Source of the DNA: CAZDYP01 sp964509505
Lineage (GTDB): Bacteria; Chloroflexota; Anaerolineae; JACRMK01
Assembly (NCBI GenBank): GCA_964509505.1
Contig: CAZDYP010000119.1
Location: 1 to 16,942 of the forward strand
Direction of reading: 5' to 3'
DNA length: 16,942 bases
A model generated the notes under the pieces. That model worked only from the letters and a program-made list of their open reading frames with translations. It was not told the origin of the DNA and searched no databases. Of the stretch, positions 1 through 5,497 are shown piece by piece (the first letter of the stretch is position 1; every line of letters begins with the position of its first letter). Position numbers and translations under genes: made by a program.

Positions 1-11
1 AATCTTTGCGA

Positions 12-41
12 TTGCATCTCTCATTCGCGTTATGCTATACT
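12..41 (+). promoter_or_regulatory. Probable recN promoter (extended -10)
   Basis: A TGC-TATACT extended -10 (33-41) is preceded, 18 bases upstream, by a TTGCAT -35-like hexamer (12-17). Transcription would start near 48, leaving a leader of about 67 bases before the ATG at 115. That leader has no Shine-Dalgarno sequence and is rich in short related words such as CACATCTCA, CATCACGCATCG and GCCATTCG. The promoter match is seen in the sequence; its use is inferred. Confidence 0.5.
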
Positions 42-114
42 TCCGCCCCGTAGCACAGTCTTATCGTCACATCTCATACATCACGCATCGCGCAATTTGC
101 CATTCGTATCTCCC

Positions 115-1878
115 ATGCTTTCCGAACTCTCCATCACCAACTTCGCCATCATTGACCAGCTGCAACTCCGTTTCGCCGCGGGCTTCAATGCGCTGACAGG
201 CGAAACAGGCGCGGGCAAGTCCATCATCATTGATGCGCTCTCGCTGGCGCTAGGCGCGCGCGCCAGCGATGAACTCGTGCGCGCCGATGCGCCCTCTGCG
301 CGTGTCGAAGCCATCTTCACGTTGGAGGAAGTGGGCGACGAGATTCACACGCTGCTAGAGGAGCACGGCATCGAGTGTGATGATGGCACGCTGATTCTGA
401 GCCGCGAGGTCGTGCGCGGCGGACGCTCGACCAATCGCATCAATACGCGTGCGGTGCCGCTTCGAGTGTTACAGCAGTTGGGCGAATCGCTCGTGGACAT
501 TCATGGACAATCAGAACACCTTTCGCTGAAAAACGTCCGCACCCACATTGACTACCTTGACCGCTTTGCGAATCTGTGGGATCTACGGACGCGCGTTGCG
601 GAGAAGGTCGCGCAGATTATGGGCGCGCGGCGCGAGCTCGAAACCTTGTTGCGTGACGAGCGCGAGTTGGCGCGACGCGTTGATTTGTTGAAATTTCAAG
701 TTGAGGAAATCGCCGCGGCACAGTTGCGCGTGGGCGAAGAAGAGATGTTGAAGCAGGAGCGGCAAAAATTGGCAAACGCCGAACGCTTGGCGCGCCATGC
801 CGAAGAAGCATATAGTCGCTTGCGCAGCGACGACGACGATGAACCTGGCGCGCTCGATTTGCTTGGCGAAGCGCAACGCGCCGTTGCGCAGCTCGTGAAG
901 CTCGACGCGACGCAAGCCGAAACGCAAAGACAACTGGATGAATCGCTGGCGATCCTCAGCGATGTCGCGGACACATTGCGCGATTACGGCGAGAACATGG
1001 AATTCGACCCTGCGCGTTTAGCTGAAGTCGAAGAGCGCGCGGAGCTCATCTTCAAGCTCAAGCGCAAGTATGGCGACTCCATCGAAGCGATTCTCGCGTT
1101 TGGCGAGCGCGCGGCGCAAGAACTCGACGCCATCACACATAGCAGCGAGCGCATCGAAGAGCTGCGCGCTGACGAAGAGAAGTGGTTGCGCGAATTATCG
1201 AAGTTGGTCGCGGAGTTGTCGGCGAAGCGCAAGACCACCGCAGAGCAATTAGCGAAAGGCATCGAGCGCGAGTTGGACGATTTGCGGATGGCGCGCGCGA
1301 AGTTCGTCGTGGACTTTCAAATGCAGGAAGATGCCAACGGCGTGCCGCTCAATGGCAAGCGTTATGCGTTCAATGCGACGGGCGTTGACCGTATTGAGTT
1401 CCTCGTCACAGCGAACCCCGGCGAGCCGCCCAAGCCGTTGGCCAAAGTTGCATCAGGCGGCGAGACGGCGCGCTTGATGCTCGCGCTCAAGACGGTGCTT
1501 TCCAATGCGGACGAAACGCCGACGCTCATCTTCGACGAAATTGACGTGGGTATCGGCGGGCGGGTGGGCAGCATTGTCGGCAAGAAGTTGTGGAACTTGA
1601 CCGTCGCGCGCCGCAAAGTCAAGCCCGCGCATCAAGTCATTTGCATCACACATCTGCCACAAATCGCCGCCTATGGCGACGCGCATTATCGTGTGGACAA
1701 ACTCACGACGCCGAAACGCACATCAACCGCAGTGTCTGCGCTGGTAGGCGAAGCGCGTGTGGGCGAGCTCGCGCAAATGCTCGGCGCCGTCGGCGAAGCA
1801 GGCGAACAAAGCGCAGCAGAGATTTTGCGCGCGGCGGAGAAAGATAAAGAGAGTTTAAAGTTCAAAATTCAAGGTTGA
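115..1878 (+). CDS. recN: DNA repair protein RecN
   Basis: This 587-residue SMC-like ATPase acts early in double-strand-break repair, gathering broken ends for RecA-dependent recombination in the cytoplasm. The N-terminal half-domain opens with LSITNFAIID and carries the Walker A motif GETGAGKS (residues 29-36). The middle, about 160-390, is rich in charged heptad-like sequence typical of the RecN coiled coil. The C-terminal half has the ABC signature ASGGETARLMLALK and the Walker B/D-loop TLIFDEIDVGIGG. Length fits the family (550-600). I chose the ATG at 115 because the family normally begins MLxELxIxNF; an in-frame TTG at 97 would add six residues. The last eight codons (SLKFKIQG) lie in a palindromic repeat, so the extreme C-terminus is probably not conserved. 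The next gene starts 55 bases downstream. Identification is very secure. Confidence 0.97.
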   Translation: MLSELSITNFAIIDQLQLRFAAGFNALTGETGAGKSIIIDALSLALGARASDELVRADAPSARVEAIFTLEEVGDEIHTLLEEHGIECDDGTLILSREVVRGGRSTNRINTRAVPLRVLQQLGESLVDIHGQSEHLSLKNVRTHIDYLDRFANLWDLRTRVAEKVAQIMGARRELETLLRDERELARRVDLLKFQVEEIAAAQLRVGEEEMLKQERQKLANAERLARHAEEAYSRLRSDDDDEPGALDLLGEAQRAVAQLVKLDATQAETQRQLDESLAILSDVADTLRDYGENMEFDPARLAEVEERAELIFKLKRKYGDSIEAILAFGERAAQELDAITHSSERIEELRADEEKWLRELSKLVAELSAKRKTTAEQLAKGIERELDDLRMARAKFVVDFQMQEDANGVPLNGKRYAFNATGVDRIEFLVTANPGEPPKPLAKVASGGETARLMLALKTVLSNADETPTLIFDEIDVGIGGRVGSIVGKKLWNLTVARRKVKPAHQVICITHLPQIAAYGDAHYRVDKLTTPKRTSTAVSALVGEARVGELAQMLGAVGEAGEQSAAEILRAAEKDKESLKFKIQG

Positions 1879-1901
1879 TCATTCACGAACCTTGAATTTT
1901 G
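1863..1901. repeat. Inverted repeat spanning the recN stop codon
   Basis: Arms AAAATTCAAGGTT (1864-1876) and AACCTTGAATTTT (1888-1900) are perfectly complementary over 13 bp, plus a flanking C-G pair. The 11-base loop contains the last two bases of the recN TGA. Further imperfect copies of the same words (TCGAACTTTGAAC) follow to 1918. There is no following T-run, so it is a poor intrinsic terminator. It may be an interspersed palindrome that has replaced the recN tail. Confidence 0.6.
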
Positions 1902-1933
1902 GACCTCGAACTTTGAACCCTAAAAGGAGAACC

Positions 1934-2302
1934 ATGATTACTCTCGAACACGTTGCAATCACATCCACGAAGGACACATTCGCGCCGACATTGGCGTTCT
2001 ATCAAAATGTCTTCGGCATGAAAATCATCCGCGAAGGCAAAGACCTTGTGTTCATCAGTGATGGACAAGGAGGACGCATTGAGCTGTTGATGTCGGGCGA
2101 GCCTGCGCTGCCCGCGCCGAGCCATCTTGCCTTTGTGGTGTCGTTGGGCGAATTTGATGCGATGGTGGACACCTTGAAGCGACATGTAACGCAAGTGGAT
2201 CCACCTGTCACCACCCCAGCCGGCGACCGCCTGTGCTTCTTCAATGATCCCGCAGGCAACCGCGCGCAGATTGTGGGGCGACAAAATCCTATGCCCCAAT
2301 GA
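1934..2302 (+). CDS. VOC-family (glyoxalase/dioxygenase fold) protein
   Basis: A 122-residue single-domain vicinal-oxygen-chelate protein. It opens with the typical ITLEHVAI strand, continues through FYQNVFGM and RIELLMS, and ends with FFNDPAGNRAQIV. By family pattern the metal ligands would be His6, Glu50 and His64. The fourth position, usually Glu in the closing GNxxE segment, is Gln112 here, so metal binding may be altered. Substrate cannot be assigned: the family includes lactoylglutathione lyase, methylmalonyl-CoA epimerase, extradiol dioxygenases and antibiotic-binding proteins. The ATG at 1934 is preceded by AAAGGAG about five bases away. It follows recN by 55 bases across a palindromic repeat. 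Fold assignment is firm, function unknown. Confidence 0.88.
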   Translation: MITLEHVAITSTKDTFAPTLAFYQNVFGMKIIREGKDLVFISDGQGGRIELLMSGEPALPAPSHLAFVVSLGEFDAMVDTLKRHVTQVDPPVTTPAGDRLCFFNDPAGNRAQIVGRQNPMPQ

Positions 2303-2399
2303 TAGCTGAGAGCAAACGACCGATAGCGAATAGCCGCTGGTGAAGAGTGTATTCGCTCTTCGCCAGTTGCTCTTCGCCATTCGCTCTTCGCCATTCGCT
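2303..2399. repeat. 14-bp tandem repeat and inverted words before the lipase start
   Basis: Three consecutive 14-base units (2352-2365, 2366-2379, 2380-2393) each contain GCTCTTCGCCA, and a partial fourth (TTCGCTATG) runs into the ATG at 2400. Upstream, ATAGCGAATAGC (2323-2334) is complementary at 11 of 12 positions to GCCATTCGCTAT (2390-2401), which includes the first two bases of the start codon. GAAGAG at 2342-2347 can pair with the CTCTTC of any of the three units. An mRNA structure covering the initiation site is therefore possible. No Shine-Dalgarno sequence is visible. Confidence 0.7.
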
Positions 2400-3431
2400 A
2401 TGATTCTCCGTCCCGTTCTCTTCATTCACGGCTTCGATGGCAAGCCTGAACATTGGGTCGAAGACGGTTTTCCGCAATTCCTTGCGGAAGCCGGCGGTTT
2501 CGACCCCGACTTGTTGCGCCTGTTTTCGTACGGTTACACGCACACGGAAGAAGATGGTGTGTTGATTTACAACAACCAAGGCGACATGCGACAGATCGCC
2601 AGCCGCTTAACGAAGGCGCCGAGCGATACTGCCGAAGACGTAGCCAGCGCAGTGGAACAACTGAGCGCGGACAGCGTGGCAAAGGGCGGACCCGCCGAAG
2701 TAGATTTAGTCTGCCACAGCATCGGCGGACTCATCGCACGCTATTATCTCGCGCGGCGCGAGAAGGATGAGTTCGGCACGCAATACAGCGACAAGGTGCG
2801 GAAGCTCATCATGCTCGGCACACCACAGCATGGGCTAATGTCGCTCAACCTGGCGCAAACACTCGTGCCTGAAGGTTCCATTATTCGCCGCCTCCTCGAC
2901 ATCTTCGAGAAGTTGCCGTGGACAGTCGGCAAATTCTCAGGTCACTTGCGCGACCTTGACGACTACGCGGCGAAGCTGGCGAATCTGGCAGTCAAAGAAT
3001 TACAGGACCCGCACACCGAATCGAAACTCGACAGCCCTGCCGTCGCGCAGACACGCCCCGATAGCGAGTTCATGCAATACATCAACGCGCCAGGCAAGAT
3101 GCCGCGCGATGTCGAATATTACATCATCTACACCGACATTTATTTTCAATTAGAGCTGCAATGGCTCGGCAAAAAATTGTTGCGCCATCGTCAATCGTTT
3201 GGCGATTTTCTTGTGCCTGTCGCGAGTTCGTCTTCGATACCCAACACGCGTGCGACGGTCTTTCGGTATGAGACACGTTTAGGCGAGCGCATTCGCATGG
3301 GCATGAAGATGGACATTGGCAACAAGGAACTACAAGGGCTCAAGCAAGGGCTCAAGCCCGATACGGCGCACAGCAACTTGCGACGCAATAAGGCAATTCA
3401 ACGCAAGGTATTGGAGATTTTGTCGGCGTAG
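2400..3431 (+). CDS. Lipase-like alpha/beta hydrolase
   Basis: A 343-residue alpha/beta-hydrolase of the lipase/PGAP1-like group, probably hydrolysing an ester bond of unknown identity. The oxyanion-side motif RPVLFIHGFDG is at residues 4-14. The nucleophile elbow reads VCHSIGG with Ser107, where the first Gly of the usual GxSxG is replaced by Cys. The acid is probably Asp269 in GDFLVPVAS and the base His324 in TAHSNL, both in family-typical positions. No signal peptide is evident, so it is likely cytoplasmic, unlike secreted lipases. An in-frame GTG at 2340 would add 20 residues translated entirely from the tandem repeat, so I prefer the ATG at 2400. A strong hairpin repeat follows the stop. 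Confidence 0.85.
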   Translation: MILRPVLFIHGFDGKPEHWVEDGFPQFLAEAGGFDPDLLRLFSYGYTHTEEDGVLIYNNQGDMRQIASRLTKAPSDTAEDVASAVEQLSADSVAKGGPAEVDLVCHSIGGLIARYYLARREKDEFGTQYSDKVRKLIMLGTPQHGLMSLNLAQTLVPEGSIIRRLLDIFEKLPWTVGKFSGHLRDLDDYAAKLANLAVKELQDPHTESKLDSPAVAQTRPDSEFMQYINAPGKMPRDVEYYIIYTDIYFQLELQWLGKKLLRHRQSFGDFLVPVASSSSIPNTRATVFRYETRLGERIRMGMKMDIGNKELQGLKQGLKPDTAHSNLRRNKAIQRKVLEILSA

Positions 3432-3451
3432 TCACTTTCACGCTAAAAGTA

Positions 3452-3482
3452 GAAACCCGTTTTCTCGAAGAAAACGGGTTTC
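3452..3482. terminator. Hairpin repeat copy 1, possible terminator after the lipase
   Basis: A perfect 14-bp stem joins GAAACCCGTTTTCT (3452-3465) to AGAAAACGGGTTTC (3469-3482) with a 3-base loop. The 3' arm ends GGGTTTC, with only three Ts, so termination could be weak; the near-symmetry would allow action on both strands. The outer arm is nearly identical to the hairpin at 12740-12787. Confidence 0.6.
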
Positions 3483-3661
3483 GTATTTGGGCGCTACCGA
3501 TTTTAGTGTGGAATGCTCGCGCAGGCTGTGTCCATCCCGCGTTTGAGTGGTGGATGATGAGCATTCTTTATCAAAGCCAGAAGCCCCTATGTTGTTAGGT
3601 GACGCGCTATGATTCGCGCATAGCCACGTCGTCTATTATTGCGTCAAACAGGATTGCTTTG
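3483..3661. other. Non-coding spacer with two weak inverted repeats
   Basis: No gene is supported between the lipase hairpin and the tRNA. GAATGCTC (3511-3518) pairs with GAGCATTC (3559-3566) across a 40-base interior that has only weak internal pairing. GCTATG (3606-3611) pairs with CATAGC (3619-3624), with outer GACG/CGTC. The latter lies just 3' of the tRNA on the minus strand but has no T-tract. Function unknown. Confidence 0.4.
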
Positions 3662-3748
3662 TGGTGCCCAGGAGAGGAGTTGAACCTCCACGAGCTCAAT
3701 GCTCACTGCGCCCTGAACGCAGCGCGTCTGCCATTCCGCCACCTGGGC
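3662..3748 (-). tRNA. tRNA-Leu (anticodon CAG)
   Basis: A class II tRNA of 84 bases plus an encoded CCA (3662-3664). On the minus strand the acceptor stem GCCCAGG pairs with CCTGGGC, with discriminator A. The D-arm contains GGCGGAATGGCAGACGC. The anticodon stem CTGCG/CGCAG encloses loop TTCAGGG, giving anticodon CAG. A long variable arm (TGAGC-ATT-GAGCTC region) and a T-loop TTCAACT follow. The long variable arm and CAG anticodon together identify leucine. It has its own consensus promoter directly upstream. Confidence 0.96.
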
Positions 3749-3758
3749 TTATGTCGAG

Positions 3759-3787
3759 ATAATACAAGTGATTCAGAGGACTGTCAA
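3759..3787 (-). promoter_or_regulatory. tRNA-Leu promoter
   Basis: On the minus strand TTGACA (3787-3782) and TATTAT (3764-3759) are separated by exactly 17 bases. The predicted start near 3752 is four bases before the mature tRNA end at 3748, so the precursor has almost no 5' leader. This is one of the clearest sigma-70-type promoters in the window. Confidence 0.85.
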
Positions 3788-3831
3788 AAATTTTCGCATA
3801 TCGAGGACAAGTTGCAAACTTGCCCAACACG

Positions 3832-5019
3832 CTAACCTTGATACCGCGCTTCCTCTTCGACGCGCGCCATCCGCACTTCGGGGCGCCAACGGAATTTGTG
3901 TGACCACGCATTCGTCTTGCCCTCCACTGCATCGGCGCTGAGTCCGCCGAGCAACGGCGCGAACTTGAACGCATGACCGCTGCCGCCTGTGGCGACGACG
4001 ACGCCTTCGCGTTGTGGGTCGCGCGCAATCCAGAAGTGTCCATCCCACGTGTCGCAATACAAACACACGCGCGTATAGATGATGGGCGCGTCTGTGAGCG
4101 TGGGGAACGTCTCGCGCAGAAAGTCGCGCAGCTGTTCTGTCTCTTGCGCGGTCACGGCGCGTTCCGCTGATTCAGGATGCATCTGTCGCCCGATGCCGTG
4201 ATTTGCAATCTTCACGACTTGATTGATTGGATGCAAAGGAAAACCATAATAGCCCGAGGCGGTGATGTCGGCGGCGAACACAGGGAAACGTTCGGCAACG
4301 AAGAGTTCTGGGTTCACAGGCTTCAAATGAAACACGGGCATGCCCGGCGAGCGGAAGACGGGAGCAAGTTCGGGCAAGATGTGTGGCGTCCATGAGCCTG
4401 TGGCAACAACGACCATGTCCGCTGTGAAGCGTGCGCCGTCGCGCGTGATGACGCCGCCGACGCGTGAGCCGTTTTCGATGAAATGCGCGAAGGTTTGCCC
4501 CTCATGCACCTCGACGCCTTGCGCTTTCGCGCGTTCCAACAACTTGGCGACAACCTTGCCGCTTTCGGCGTAGCCTGCAAATGCGTTGTAGTAGCCATCC
4601 ACGTAACGCTCTGCATTCCACGCAGGAAAGCGTTGGCGTAGCACATCAGGTGTGAGACGTAATGGATCGTGTCCACGTTGTTGCAGCCGAAGAAAACTTT
4701 CGCGTTCGTAGTCTCCTTCGTCGTCCATTGAACGTCGCCGCGCGAACATCATGCCGACTTCGTGATAGAGGGTTTCGCCAAACTGTGCGTTCCATTGTCG
4801 CCATAAGTTGATGGCTTGCTCGCCCATTTCGGTGTAATCATCATCCGAGCCATAGTCCATGCGAATTGCTTTGCTGATATCCGTCGAAGCGGCGAGCGGA
4901 TGCGGCAATGGACCGGGCTCAAGCAGTTGCACCCGGTGTCCGCGTTGGCGCAGTTCAAGTGCAGCGGTGACGCCGAAGATGCCCGCGCCGAGGATGAGGG
5001 TATTGGATAATTGGGTCAT
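3832..5019 (-). CDS. FAD-dependent oxidoreductase, monomeric sarcosine oxidase-like
   Basis: A 395-residue DAO-family flavoenzyme, likely oxidising an N-methyl or secondary amine amino acid with release of H2O2. The N-terminal Rossmann motif is GAGIFG (11-16), ending near LLEPG. The C-terminal FAD-binding segment GGSGHAFKFAPLLG (345-358) matches the sarcosine oxidase/SolA pattern. Cys319 in RVCLYC falls where monomeric sarcosine oxidase has its covalent flavin Cys, and Lys270 in QVVKIANH where that enzyme has its oxygen-activating Lys. These are alignments by eye. Length matches (about 390). The ATG at 5019 overlaps the stop of a methylase remnant as ATGA; in-frame GTGs at 5025 and 5031 are alternatives, and an AGGGG just upstream fits 5025 at least as well. 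Substrate is inferred. Confidence 0.88.
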   Translation of the reverse strand: MTQLSNTLILGAGIFGVTAALELRQRGHRVQLLEPGPLPHPLAASTDISKAIRMDYGSDDDYTEMGEQAINLWRQWNAQFGETLYHEVGMMFARRRSMDDEGDYERESFLRLQQRGHDPLRLTPDVLRQRFPAWNAERYVDGYYNAFAGYAESGKVVAKLLERAKAQGVEVHEGQTFAHFIENGSRVGGVITRDGARFTADMVVVATGSWTPHILPELAPVFRSPGMPVFHLKPVNPELFVAERFPVFAADITASGYYGFPLHPINQVVKIANHGIGRQMHPESAERAVTAQETEQLRDFLRETFPTLTDAPIIYTRVCLYCDTWDGHFWIARDPQREGVVVATGGSGHAFKFAPLLGGLSADAVEGKTNAWSHKFRWRPEVRMARVEEEARYQG

Positions 5020-5201
5020 AGCCACGCCCACCCCTGAGTGACGCGCGTCGTGCCAGCGAATCCGTCGAACACGCTGCGCGGCTTCACCTTTTGCGCCAAG
5101 CGCAGAATGTATGGCAGCAAGCGCAACTTCGACTCAGCGTATTTGACGCCCTCGGCGCTTGGGCAATCTAAAACTAAATCAGGAAACAATGCGAGGTTCA
5201 T
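5016..5201 (-). pseudogene. Truncated D12-type N6-adenine DNA methylase (N-terminal fragment)
   Basis: This 61-codon frame resembles the N-terminus of MethyltransfD12-type adenine methylases. SKLRLLPYIL matches the GSKxxLLP substrate/cofactor loop, and SVFDGFAGTTRV resembles SAM-binding motif I (FxGxG/T). Full-length relatives are about 250-300 residues and carry a later DPPY catalytic motif, which is absent. The family-like sequence ends at RVTQ, and the last five residues (GWAWL) are encoded by the region immediately before the flavoenzyme start. The stop overlaps that start as ATGA. It is probably the relic of a methylase truncated by a deletion or rearrangement; a short functional peptide cannot be excluded. 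The family call is from memory of motifs. Confidence 0.6.
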
Positions 5202-5238
5202 TGGGGCCGCCTTGTGAAAATGTTGCTCAATGTCACTT

Positions 5239-5403
5239 TAATTAACATGAATTCGGGATAAGCCACCGCGAAGGCAATGCGCGCGCACCGCCGCGCCCAG
5301 CCGACGGAGGTCGGCTGGAACTGAACCCACGCAGGCGGGTTTCGCAGTGAGTAGGCGCGATTTTCAATCGCCCGCAACCTTATCCCGCATTGACGTTTAA
5401 TTA
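5239..5403. mobile_element. MITE-like element with REP-like hairpins
   Basis: The ends form an imperfect inverted repeat of about 24 bp: TAATTAACATG.. running to CGGGATAAG at 5239-5262, and its complement CTTATCCCG.. to TTTAATTA at 5379-5403. About four mismatches or gaps occur. Inside are three hairpins: CCAGCCGAC/GTCGGCTGG (5297-5305 and 5310-5318), an AACCC/GGGTT stem (5324-5328 and 5337-5341), and GCGATT/AATCGC (5357-5362 and 5366-5371). No coding content and no convincing target-site duplication is visible. Alternatively the two ends are outward-facing termini of two different decayed insertion sequences. The IS family is not recognised. Confidence 0.6.
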
Positions 5404-5497
5404 GATGCGGATTCTTGCCGATGAGGTGCGTGAGTCGCTTCATGAAATCAAGATAGGCTTCTTGGGGTGTGTTCAGTGTGCTGTATCCAATAAGACA
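5404..5497 (-). pseudogene. Possible gene remnant between the MITE-like element and the solute-binding protein
   Basis: Directly after the TAA of the solute-binding protein the same frame stays open on the minus strand. It reads a protein-like stretch (GYSTLNTPQEAYLDFMKRL, then THLIGKNPHLIK) before entering the terminal repeat at 5403. There is no start codon in good context and no upstream extension because of the TAA. It could be the 3' end of a lost gene, for example a transposase ending at its terminal repeat, or chance. I do not recognise the family. Confidence 0.3.

Noticed and set aside
2352..2393. Possible CRISPR array in the repeated units before the lipase
   Set aside because: Units are 14 bases with no unique spacers of 25-40 bases and there are no cas genes.
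1883..2425. Minus-strand open frame across the VOC gene
   Set aside because: Its ends translate repeat words and its middle is the complement of a well-supported VOC protein.
3352..3564. Small minus-strand frame through the first hairpin repeat
   Set aside because: It translates the palindrome (NPFSSRKR) and has no start context or conserved feature.
5198..5443. 81-codon minus-strand frame across the MITE-like element
   Set aside because: Most of it translates hairpins and terminal repeats; only the part above 5403 looks protein-like, reported separately as a possible remnant.
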